Notes under the pieces: model-generated
Seen by the model: only the letters and a program-made list of their open reading frames with translations
Told to the model about the DNA's origin: nothing
Database searches by the model: none
Program-made: the position numbers and the translations under genes
In this document: piece by piece, positions 1 to 10,700 of the stretch
Position numbering within the stretch: the first letter of the stretch is position 1
Layout: every line of letters starts with the position of its first letter
NCBI GenBank assembly: GCA_009602725.1
Contig: WELB01000213.1
Coordinates: 36,429 to 53,477, forward strand
DNA length: 17,049 bases
Direction: 5' to 3'
DNA from: Spirogloea muscicola
Taxonomy: Eukaryota > Streptophyta > Zygnematophyceae > Spirogloeales > Spirogloeaceae

Positions 1-3000
1 GGCGGCGGCGGCGGCCGCCGCGCCCCGCCGCGCGTGCCGGCGCTGCCGCTGGTGGGGGGCCTGCTGGCGTTCCTGCGCGGCCCCATGGCGCTCATCCGGC
101 GATCGTACCCTGCGCTGGGGCCCGTGTTCGCGCTGGACGTCCTGCACCTGCGCCTCGTCTTCCTGCTGGGGCCCGAGGTGAGCGCGCACTTCTACAAGGC
201 GCCCGAGGACGAGCTAAGCCAGAAGGAGGTGTACGGCTACAACGTCCCGACCTTCGGCCCCGGTGTCGTCTTCGACGTGCCCTACGCCGTGCGCATGGAG
301 CAGTTCCGGTTCTTCGCCGAGGCCCTCCGCGCCTCCCGCATGCGCACCTACGTCGACCAGATGGTCTCCGAGGCCAAGGTCCGCCTCTCTCCTGCGCACC
401 GGCCAGAACGCCCTCGCCTGCTGCAAACGAGACTTCGTGTGCGTCTGTGGGCGCTTCTCTTTGCTCCCAGAGGATGTCAACACGAGTTGACACAAGCCGT
501 TGTGGCAGCTGTGCTGCGTACTAGCTATCTCAAGCTGCTGCTGCGGCCGCACGTGCACAGGCGTACTTTGCAGTGTGGGCCAACGAGGGCGTCGTGGACC
601 TCAAGCAGGAGCTGGCCAACCTCATCATCCTCACCGCCAGCAGCACTCTGCTTGGTGAGGCCCTTGCTTCACTTCGCCGCTGCATATTGCAGCCTATGGG
701 GTGGTGACTTGCGTCTGACGTTATCGTCTTGGGCCAGTCCATCGCAGTTCTGCCACATCCATCAGTTCTGCTCAGTTCGTCACAGTATCAGGGTACTAGG
801 ACCACGGTTTGTAAGTCTGCAGCCTCAGGAGGCGGGGATGCAGAGGCGTAGCTGGGATGTTGGGAATGTCGGAGAGAATGCAATGGCCTGCTTAGCTCAC
901 GGCTCACATGTAGTCATATTTGTACTAAAGATTGATGGAAGACCTACATTTGACTTGCATCTATTAGAATCTATCAACCTTATCTCCAGTATAGCTACAT
1001 TGTAGCCCTACTGTATAGCTGAGGTGGTGCTCAGCGGCCTGCAGGCCGGGAGGTGCGCGAGCATATGGTCAACAAAGTGTCGTCTCTCTTCCACGACCTC
1101 GACCTTGGCATGATCCCTATAAGGTGCAGCACCACAGATGCCTCTGCCAATGAGGAGAAGGAAGTTCCAATGTATGAAGCCCCAATCACAAGCCTGGAGT
1201 TAGCACTAAACTAGTTGATCCTGAACACCTCTAAGCAAATCTGACAAAGAAATCCTCAGAATAGCGTGCCTGCCACTCTGCCTGCTTTGCCTTGCCCTGT
1301 GATCATTGAGATGAGTAGAATAAGCTGAAGGACTCACATGACAAGCAAATCCTGAGCTTTACCCTGTCTAATATAATCACTTGAAGACCTGACACAAGGC
1401 AACAGCACTCTGACTTCTGACCTTTGCTGGTCATGTACCTAAAAGCTCTGAAGACATCCGAATTATGGCTCCGCCTGCTTGAGCTGTTTTTGTGTCGCTC
1501 TTGCAGTGTCATCGCGCCGTACCTGCCAATCCCTGCACACAACAGGCGCGACCGGGCTAGAAAGGAACTCGCTGCCATCTTTGAGACCATCATCAAGACG
1601 CGCAAAGCTTCAGGTCGATCTGAGCAGGACATGTTGCAGACCTTCATTGACTCCCGGTACAAGGCCGACGGGCGGCCCACGACAGAGGGCGAGGTAGTGG
1701 GCCTCCTGATTGCGGCGCTCTTTGCTGGGCAGCACACAAGCTCCCTCACCGCCACCTGGACAGGCGCCTATCTCATGAGGTACAGTTGCCAAGTGCTTAC
1801 TCATTTGCACTCTCTAAGCAATCCCAGGTCCCCAGACTAAGGAGATAAAAAGTACCACGATTGCCAGTTTGCGCAGTACTCTGGCTACAACAAGTACTGC
1901 CTCTTGTGCTCTCCATTCTCTTGATGTTGCAGCGTCGAGTCTTGCAACCAGAGCAGCTTTGCAGCACCATGATGTCATGGAGGCAAACTGGACAGTCTGC
2001 CAGATTTTAGCAGCCCTCCGTGTCCATTGTCTGCGAATACCAAAGGGGATAATGCAGTTGGCTGAAGCCCGTCATGTATATGCATGTGTTGCCATCATTG
2101 GTGGGCAAGGGCATCACAACCCTGGGTACTTGAGGAGGAGCTACATCCTATTGCTACTTTTGTAAGGTGTTGCTGCTGTGCCTTGATCGGGACAGTTACA
2201 AGGACAAATTCACGCCAGCCGTGATCGAGGAGCAGCGGAAGGTCATGGCGCGGCATCGCGACGAGCTCAACTACGATGTCCTCAATGAGATGGACGAGCT
2301 GCACAGGTTCATCAAGGAGGCGCTGCGCCTCCACCCGCCGCTCATCATGCTCCTCCGTTACTGCCAAGCTCCATTCAGGTGCAATACAAGGATTCATTGC
2401 CAAGTATGCATTTGCTGCAGGCTGCACTTGTGCACCTAGAGCAAAGGACTTGCTCTGCAGGGCCTGGGGTCTAGGATCAAAAATGCATGGAATGACGTTG
2501 CATGGTAGCAGTTTTGACATATTCAATTATGTATGACCTGCTGTGATGCCCTGTTACAAGCTGAGGACTGTCTGACCTGCATGTTTGGCGCCCCAGATTT
2601 AGTTTTGAAGATATTAAGTGCTTAATCGTGGGTACAATAGTCCCCCTGCAGAGTCCTCCTTCGTGTCATTATCTTAGCCCCTCTCAGATTTTTCTTTGTT
2701 CTCTTTACAAGTGATGTACTGGCTTAGGCCTCCCTCTCATTTCATGCGCACCATGGGCCTTCTCTCTCTCTGCATCCCTGCCTCTGTATAACAGTAGCGT
2801 CTGTATGTACTCCTGTCTCCACCTTGGTGCGCAGCGTGACCACAAGGGATGGCAAGGAGTACGACGTAAAGAAAGGGACAATTGTCGCCACCTCTCCGGC
2901 TTTCTCAAACAGGCATGCCTGCCTCTCCTGTCTCGGAATGTCCCTGGGCATTGCGGCGCAGCAGTGCTAATATTTATGTTGCAAGCAAGTGGATCTAAGT

Positions 3001-3647
3001 TTGATCATGCATCACGCCCATGGATTGTGTACTGACTTGAATGCATGACGCAATGAACAGCTCATCATGTAGGCTTGGCTTGATAAGAGTGAGCAGCTGT
3101 CAAGACCATGAGTTATGACCATAGGCACCAATTGTACGGCAGGTTGCCACACGTCTTCACAAACCCCGAGTCTTTCGACCCCCTGAGATTCGCGCCCGGC
3201 AGGGAGGAGGACAAGAAGGCCGGAGCCTTTGCCTACACGTCCTTTGGCGGCGGGCGGCATGGATGCATGGGCGAGACATTCGCTTACATGCAGGTGACAA
3301 TACGCTTCACCTTCCTTGCTACAGATTGGGATCAATAATCTCCATCAGATTAGACCCTTCCTGTATGCAAATGCCTGATATCAAGCGCCTTCAGCCACTG
3401 AGACTGCAACTGCTGTGTCTCATGCGTACTGCATGGTTGCATAGAGCTCAAATACTTGGTGTCTAATCTGTGTGTTGACTTGGGCGGCCTCTGCCTCCTG
3501 CAGATCAAGGCCATCTGGAGTGTGCTCCTGCGAAACTTTGATTTCGAGCTGCTCTCACCATTCCCAGAGATAGACTGGGAGTCGCTGGTAGTGGGACCTA
3601 AGGGAAAGGTCATGGTTAGGTACAAGCGGCGAGTGCTTGCTGCATAG
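1..3647 (+). CDS. CYP51: Sterol 14-alpha-demethylase (cytochrome P450 CYP51), 5'-partial, 8 exons
   Basis: Haem-thiolate P450 that removes the 14-alpha methyl group of a sterol precursor (obtusifoliol in plants) at the ER; azole target family. Exons: 1-378, 561-654, 1045-1123, 1507-1779, 2196-2378, 2835-2912, 3143-3293, 3504-3647 (stop 3645-3647). They join in frame to 459 residues; the family is about 490-500, so only the start and membrane anchor are missing. Seen, numbered from the first visible codon: B-C region YNVPTFG (80-86) followed by GVVFDVPY; LPIPAH in exon 4; I-helix AGQHTSS (257-263); ExxR as EALR (316-319); haem loop FGGGRHGCMG with ligand Cys403; C-terminal EIDW and KGKVMVRYKRR. 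Intron 6 (2913-3142) needs a GC donor; the other six are GT-AG. The GTG at 34 is not a start: the frame is open to base 1. Residue 80 is Tyr at a substrate-related site. The gene converges on the helicase. Confidence 0.96.
2913..3142 (+). other. GC-AG intron 6 of CYP51
   Basis: The exon ends TCAAACAG and the intron begins GCATGCC; it ends ACGGCAG before GTTGCCACAC. The join gives FSNRLPHVF, the expected CYP51 order with no missing residue. The split codon is AG|G (Arg). The nearest GT downstream would add non-family residues and shift the frame. Confidence 0.88.
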
Positions 3648-3775
3648 CTAAATGAGTGCGTGCTTCATTTTCTCTCACATCGGTTTTAGTAGGGCATCAG
3701 GCGCCATGGGAGTGATATTGACTGTCCTGCCTGATATGCCATAGACCATGCATGCATGTTGACTTGTGCATCCCT

Positions 3776-3819
3776 CTCAGGCAACAGCACCCATAAGTGC
3801 ATGGGTGCTGCTGCCTGAG
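3776..3819 (+). promoter_or_regulatory. Strong hairpin in the CYP51 3' UTR
   Basis: Left arm 3776-3794 (CTCAGGCAACAGCACCCAT) pairs with right arm 3801-3819 (ATGGGTGCTGCTGCCTGAG) across the 6-base loop AAGTGC. That is 18 of 19 pairs with one A-C mismatch. It begins 129 bases after the CYP51 stop, so it is probably in the transcript. Its role is unknown: RNA stability, 3'-end formation or a small-RNA precursor are all possible. The structure is seen directly; any function is inferred. Confidence 0.75.
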
Positions 3820-3925
3820 CAGGATGCAGTGGCCAACACATACTATTCACTTGCCTTTGCTTGACCACTCATCCTTTTCCCATGACGGTTGTGAGCTCTT
3901 CAGTAGAGGGATATTTGGGAGGGCA

Positions 3926-3949
3926 AGGCTCAAGGTCAGGCTCAAGGTC
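3926..3949. repeat. Perfect 12-bp tandem repeat, two copies
   Basis: AGGCTCAAGGTC occurs at 3926-3937 and again at 3938-3949 with no mismatch. Within it, the 16-mer AAGGTCAGGCTCAAGG (3932-3947) recurs exactly at 16674-16689, inside the tandem duplication in RUS intron 1. Confidence 0.85.
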
Positions 3950-4146
3950 GTACAAGCTAACAACAGCCGGGTTAGGAGGTTACAAAGGTCACATACCGAG
4001 GGACTTGAGAGGGTGAATCTGCACATGATCGCCCCGACCATGAAATGCTGCCAAAGCCTAGCTCCTTGTTGCAGTTTGTGCCACTCTGTCATTGACAGGT
4101 TGAATGCTGCTGCTGCTGAAGTCCTCGAGGCACTTGACAATACTTT

Positions 4147-4200
4147 GGATCACTGAACGTGCTACTTCCAATTGGATCACTGAACATGCTACTTCCAATT
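4147..4200. repeat. 27-bp tandem repeat, two copies
   Basis: Copies at 4147-4173 and 4174-4200 differ at one position (GAACG versus GAACA). Each begins GGATCACTGAAC and ends TTCCAATT. One mismatch in 27 suggests a recent duplication. It lies in the spacer between the two convergent 3' ends. Confidence 0.9.
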
Positions 4201-4271
4201 GCAGTAATTTGGACTGAGATGGTACACCGAGTATACGACAAGTTTCACATATGCACTGTCTTGGTGCTGCA

Positions 4272-4276
4272 TGTAA
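4272..4276 (+). terminator. Candidate TGTAA poly(A) signal for CYP51
   Basis: TGTAA is the usual near-upstream poly(A) element in many chlorophyte algae. This is the first one I find after the CYP51 stop, about 625 bases downstream, which would make a long 3' UTR. A five-base motif is weak evidence alone. Confidence 0.3.
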
Positions 4277-4588
4277 AACGCCGGGAGTAGCCCAAAGACG
4301 AGGAACAGAAATCCCTACCTACAGCAAACATACAGGTGCTTGAGTATCTAGATCTTCCACCTATACTTCAACTCGAGCAAAGCGCATCACTAGTAGTAAT
4401 TGCTGCAAAGTAGTGTCGTGCGTAGTCAGTAAAGGCTGCAAGTTGGTAAATTTTTAACGATCAATTCAAGCAGCTGGAATGAGAATGAGACGCGGCAAAA
4501 GCAACCAACTACTGCTCCATGGAGAAGCAAGAATACGCAGACCTGGCTGCCTGCTCGGCGAAGCCAATCCTACTGAAGTAAAGGGAAA

Positions 4589-4593
4589 TTACA
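4589..4593 (-). terminator. Candidate TGTAA poly(A) signal for the helicase
   Basis: The plus strand reads TTACA, so the minus strand reads TGTAA. It is the first one after the helicase stop, about 165 bases downstream, a reasonable 3' UTR length. With the CYP51 candidate at 4272, the two transcripts would end about 300 bases apart without overlapping. Confidence 0.4.
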
Positions 4594-4756
4594 CAGGTCA
4601 TATGCTAGCCAAGCTGCATCCTTGGCAATATTTGGACTTCTGTCTAAGGAAAGCGATGGTTGGTCGCCTGGAAAGCTACCACCCTCGGTACCAGCACCCA
4701 CTCTGGAAAGTGATGCTAATGGTTCTTAAGCCTTTGAATGGCGGCACGCATTGCAG

Positions 4757-7700
4757 CTAACGATTTGGACACTCGGACGCACGGTGGCCTGGCTGCCCGC
4801 ACTGATAGCAGGCGCCGGCGAAGCCACCATTACCTCCGCCACCAGTAGACCGTCCCGAGGAGAAGAGGCCATAGTCCCTATCGCGATCACCGCCTGACCG
4901 GCCACCATCATAGTCAGCAGCGTCCCAAGAACCGCCACCCGTCGTTCGCCGCGGCGCTGACCTGCCTCCAGAGCCACCGTACCTGCAAAGTGGAGATGAA
5001 GAAAGAGAATATCGGGCTTTTAAGTCAAGAGTGAAAGCTGAGCGCACTACAGCGTCAAATTTGCGACAGCAACTGAGTAAAAATCGCGATGACCAAGCAA
5101 GACAGATGGACCATGCAGTGGCTAGCCATAAAGCGCATGTACGATGGCAAAGTGTAATACGTGACCAGCATGCTGCAGCATGCTTGCCGTCAAATGCAAG
5201 TCATCTCTAGAGCACTTGGCGGTGTTTGGACAGTGAAGTTGTTCAACACTGTGCATCCTTGATCAGCGAGCAAGGTAGAATACCCGAGGTGTCTTCTTCA
5301 TGAGATGCCCAAGCAGCTGAAGTGAAGTCATTTGATATGCAAATCAGCACTTTCACTGACCTCATCAAACAGGGACAACATATATATAGCGAATCATACC
5401 TATCAGAACGCCCTCCACCACCATAGCTGTCTGAGCGGTCACTGCCCCGGCTGCTGAACCGCTCCCTGCTGTCATAGCCACCCCCAGATCGAAAATTGTT
5501 TCCGCCGCCACCGCCACCGCGTGGAGACGGGCCGCCACGGAACTGGGAGGAGAATCGCCCATATGAGTCGCGACCACGCTCAAAGCCCGGTTCCTCCACC
5601 AGCCTTGGCAGCTGCGGATTGAGGACAACGCACCAAGCTCATCAAGTCAAGCCAGATCCAAGCACAAGTCAAGGCACTAAATCGATTTACCTGCTGCCTA
5701 GCATTCACAGTCAATGACAAGCAGCTAAGATTTCAACCAGCTTACAGAATCTGGTGCACCATTGCCAGAGTGCCTGCAGAAAGTGCCAGCTAAAGTGCAG
5801 CAGAAGGGGACGCATGTGTATCGGTGGCTCAACAATCCACAATCTTGCATGACAACGAACCTCCTTGGGAATGTCAAACTCGTCACCATTGTGTGACTTG
5901 ATTCGCACAAGCTCCTTGGCCATCTTCTCAGGAACGTCGAATACAGCCCCTTCCACCTGCACCGGCCAGCTCAACCAGATGCTCAATTTCACGCTGACTC
6001 TGAGGCACAACACTGCCATCTGTATGGAGGTTTCCAGTAGAAATAAAACTGGAGCTGGAGCACAAAAAGCTGGAGAGCTTTTTGTGCACGTGTGCAGGCT
6101 CATGGTGCTCAGCGTAGCTACTAGCACGACTTGTAGTATGGTAAGAGCAAGAAATTTACATCATAGTGTCAGGGTGCAGACGAAGGGGTTTAACGTTACG
6201 GCTTCGAAAGGTTAAGGCCTGAGGTTTTAGCTTCATCTGAGGATCCAATCTTACGACTGACATCATATTTACTTCTCGATGTACTGAGGTGAACAATTAG
6301 CGCAACAAGAGGTTGACGGTGGGGTGCTGAGGTCCTTCATAGCATCAGCTTGCAGGTCTAAGTGAAGGTCCATACACTTCGATCGCTGATCATGCGGATC
6401 TTGCCGATGCTGTCAGCAGCACCCCGGTGTGCGTCGGAGACTGCGGCCGTGACGGTGCGCGGCGACGCCATCGGGCCCGCCTTGCTTGCCGCCGTTCGCA
6501 CCACGCGCACCGTTGTGAGGCCCTGCTTGTGCCACAGAAGAACGTCAGGAGGAGCTACGATCATGAGAGAGAGTGGCGCCCATGACACGGGGGTTTAGAG
6601 ATTGGAGGGACCGGAAAGTGGAGGAGAGGGAGGGGAAGGGGCGAATGGGCGAAGACGCTAACCTCTTGGTGCGTGATGAGGCTCTTGCTAGCGGGCGGCT
6701 GCGAGAAGCCGCTCATGTGCGCGATGGCGGCAGCCAATGCCTCAGGGCCGCGCTCGCGCAGCAGCGCCTCCGCCGCCGGCAGGAACACCTCAGTGAGCTC
6801 CGGATGGACGCGCGAGATCACGTCTGCTGCTGTCTGCGATGATGCCTGTGGGTTGAGAAGTAGATGAAAGGTGTGGGGTCAGGAGAGCGGGGCAGCTCGA
6901 GGAAAGGAAGGCATTTAAGCTGGTGATGGAAGGAGGGCATAGAGGGAGGTCGCAGAGTCCACGACATGAGCTGAAGGCAGGAGCATTTGCCCAGACGGGC
7001 AGCTTTTGTAAGAAGAATAGAGTGAGAACAGGAAGCAGGGCAGCAAAGTGAGGCAGAAAGTGGGTTTAGGTGGTGTCGGAGTGCAGGAAAGGCAGCACCC
7101 AAGACCTGGCTGGAGGTCGAGAGGTTGGCAAGCTTGGTCCTCAAAAGGAGGGGAAGAGATGAGAGGGAGGAGGGAGGAAAGAGCAGAGAGGGAGGAGGAC
7201 GGGGAAAGGGCGAGGGATGGCGTCCCAGGAAGGCATACCAGGAGAACATCATCGACATGCGGTGGGGAGACGCGCTCGAACTTGCAACCGACGTCACGCT
7301 CGATTTGTGACAGTGTGCGGCGCTGGCGCTCCTCGTACAGCAGGATGGCCTTGCCCAGCTTCCCTGCGCGGCCCGTGCGGCCGGATCGGTGCACGAATGT
7401 TTCCGGGTCATTGGGCACTTCGTAGTGGACCACCTGGAGAGCGGCAATCAGTAGCAGGAGAAGGAGAAAATGATCAATGAGGACGGAGGGAGATTGAGAA
7501 GGAAAAAGCGGTCAAGTGAAGTACTGCGCAAGAGCAAGAATTAGTCGAGGATGAAGAAAAAGTGAAAGGACAGCCTGGTTGAGGAGTGGGGACAGAGGTG
7601 CGAGGAGGCAAAGAGGGAGGAGGGGGGCCGGGGCCGCACAAGGTCAACATTGGGGATGTCGAGACCGCGTGATGCGACGTCGGTGGCAACCAGCGCGGTG

Positions 7701-10700
7701 AAACGGCCGTCGCGGAAGGCCTGCAAGGTCTTCTCGCGCTGGTGCTGGGCAATGTCGCCGTGCAGCGCCTCACAACCGATTGTGCGGCTCAGGCCCAGCG
7801 CGACCTGCAGTGCACAATACGCCACCACCCAGTGGGAGGTGAGGCCGCAACTCCCAGGCATCTGAGTTACTGCCTTGCTCGCTCTCATCCTTTTTATCCT
7901 TGAGCCGCTTGCAGGCAGAAAAAGCGAGGAGGGAAGGGGGGGTGGGGAGGGGCCTTCTCACGTCATCTGCGTCCTTCTTGGTCTGCGTAAACACGATCGC
8001 CTTGCCACCCTTGCCGTGCACTGCACTCGGCCATTACCACCGCAAAGTCAGTGAATCCACATGCAAGGAGGACAACAACGACACCTGAAAGTCAGCAGGA
8101 TGATAGGGTGCTTAGAGAGGACGCAGGATGGGTGGAGGGGGGACCTGTGATGAGGTCGGCCAGGATGGAGCGTTTGGACTGCGGCGTCACACGCACGGCC
8201 GCAAGCGAGATGCCTTCGGCCAGCTTCTCATCTGACTCGCCAACCTGCAGACGAGGAGGGTCAGCGGCAGGTCACAAGGTGGGAAGGCAAGATGGAAGGC
8301 GAGCAAGCAGACATCGGAAGATTGGCAGAGGTGTGGTGGAAGAGAAGGCCCATGAGTGGGTGGGAGAGAGGATGAGGGCAGATGAAAGGGAGGAGAGAGA
8401 GGAGGAGGGAGGAGGGAAGCGGGGGTTGAGGGAGGGGCTCACGAGGTCGATGGTGAGAGGGTCGCGCAGGTACTTGCGCGTGAGCTTCTTGACCCACGCG
8501 GGCATGGTGGCCGAGAAGAGGCACGTCTGGCGCTCAGGCGGGACGCTTCCCAGGATGGTCTCGACGTCCTCCTCGAAGCCGACCGCCAGCATCTGGTCCG
8601 CCTCATCGAGCACAAGGTACTGGACGCTGCTCAGGTCCAGCGAGCCACGGTTGATGAGGTCCATCACGCGGCCTGGAGTGCCCACCACCACATCCACGCC
8701 CCTCTGCGCGGCACGGAGGGAGGGGAAAGGGGAAGCGAGTGGGGGTATGAGAAATGCAGTCAGTGCAGTCAGAAGAAATAGGTAAATGGAAAACGTCGGT
8801 ATAGTTAGCAACTCGGGAAAAGAAGATTAGTACTGAGTGAGGAAGGGGAGGGGGTTTTGTGTGGGGGGGGAGGGAAAGGGAGCAGGGACCGGGCAAGGAG
8901 CGTCTTCACTTGGCGAGCGGCTGTCTTGAAGAGGGGCAAGGAGAAAGTGAGAGGCGGATGAAAGAGAGGGAGGGAGGAGGCAGCGGGACCAGAAGGCTTG
9001 ACGCAGGCTGAGAAGAGGGGAATGGCATGCTCATGATGTGAAAAGTGAGAGAGAGAGAGAAGAAGAGAGTGAGGGGCATGAGGTAGAGGAAGAGAAGCAG
9101 CACGATGAAGGCAGGGGGGGTGAGGGGATGCCCCTTGCCTTGCAAGTCCGCTCCTGGGTCGTGACAGAGACGCCGCCGTAGACGCAGAGGCAGGCAAGGT
9201 GCGGCGCCGACTCCACAAACTCGCGTTCCACCTGCTTTGCCAGCTCACGCGTTGGCGCGAGCACTAGGCACCGAGGCGCGCGCCCCGCCCTCCTGACAGA
9301 TCAGGGAGGCAAGGGGGCAGGCAGACAGGTATGCCGTTAGCACAACAGAGAGGGGACAATGGCAGAGGAGCAGGAGTAGAGAGAGAGGAGGAGGAGAGGA
9401 GGGAGGGCAAAGGGGATAAGACGTGGGAGAGGCGAGGAGAGCAAAGGTTTAGGGTGAACAGGCTTACCGCAGTGTCCGATCCTCGGCATTCTGCAGCGTG
9501 ATGCGCTCCATGATGGGGATCCCAAATGCGAGGGTCTTGCCAGTGCCCGTCTTGGCGCGGCCGATCACGTCCCGCCCGGCCATTGCCGGTTCCAGCACTG
9601 CTTTCTGCATCATGAAAACAGATGATGAACGTGAATGAGAACCTGGGGCCCTTTTAGTGGTGATTGATTTGGCAGCATGCCGGAGGGAGGTACCAAGGTG
9701 GCAGGCATCCAGCACAGTAGGAGATTTGACTGATGTTCAAGAGGTTCTTGAGATGACAAAGTGAGGTGGTGCATGAGGGGATGCAGAAGGCAAGGCAAAG
9801 AGCGTTCGATCAAGGTAAAGGAATTAAGATAGAAGAGGCAGAGAGTGGCTGTGCTGTGTCACTGCAGGGAGGAGGGAGGAGGGAGGGGGAAAAAGGTGAA
9901 AGAAAAGCACCTGGATAGGAAATAGCCTCGTGATGTCCCGCGCAGCGAGCGCACCCACAATCTCGGGCGAGATGCCCAGGTTCTCGATGGCCAGCTCGTC
10001 CTCAGCCCCATCGTCCTGGCAATGTGCTCACCCAATGTTAAGGAGTGGAGCAAGATCCAAAGGAGGAAAGCATTTGGCAGGAGGAGAGGAGGAGGAGGAG
10101 GCAAGAAAGTGAGAGACCGCACCTGGTCGGGAGAGACGTGGATGACGTCGCCGTCTGGCGTGCCGGGGAGGTACCCGCCCTCCGCCTTGGCATCAGCATC
10201 GGCGTCGCTGTCATCGTCAAGGTATGCAAGGCTGGCTCCCCTGCCACCATCAGAAGATAACATATTTCATCGCTTCAGCAGGAGAATGACAGGCAGCCGC
10301 AGTCAGAGAATAGAGTGCAAAGATAAAGACTGAGAGGGACAAAGAGGGGGAGGGAGGGTGGGAGATGGGTGCTGGCGGGATGGAGGCGAAGGAGGGAGAC
10401 AGGGAGGAGGGAGGGAGGACAGAAGCAGAGGGGACTGTACACCTCTCCAGGGCCTCTCGTGCGCTGTCGGACAGGAGGTACTCGGCAGACGGCACCGCAA
10501 CGGCAGCATCCGCAATGGCAGCAGCAGCGGCGGCGCCGTCAGCCGTGCAGCGGAAGCCCCGCGGGAGCGCCGGCCCGGCCGTCGTGCCGCCGCAGCAGAA
10601 AGCGATGGCACCACGGCCGCCGCCGAGGAAGGCCGACGATGGCAGGCCATGGGCCACCGCGGCCGGAGAAACGGCCGATGGCGGTGGCTGCAGAGGCAGG

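Larger units (their letters stand above)
3648..4756. other. Convergent intergenic region between CYP51 and the helicase, both 3' UTRs
   Basis: No gene recognised. A 119-codon frame at 3797-4156 (+) and a 97-codon frame opposite it resemble no family I know and overlap a hairpin and repeats, so I leave them out. The region holds a 19-bp-stem hairpin (3776-3819), a 12-bp direct repeat (3926-3949), a 27-bp tandem repeat (4147-4200) and candidate TGTAA poly(A) signals for both genes. Confidence 0.7.

Noticed and set aside
34-1005. Single 323-codon open frame starting at GTG 34
   Set aside because: Only its first part is CYP51. It runs through introns 1 and 2, and the family sequence continues from exon 2 in another frame.
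3797-4156. 119-codon plus-strand frame after CYP51
   Set aside because: It overlaps the 3' UTR hairpin and the 12-bp tandem repeat, is opposed by a similar minus-strand frame, and has no domain.
8051-8785. 244-codon open frame on the plus strand
   Set aside because: It lies antisense to helicase exons 7 and 8 and their introns. Its Arg/Glu/Gly-rich product comes from the purine-rich strand and has no domain.
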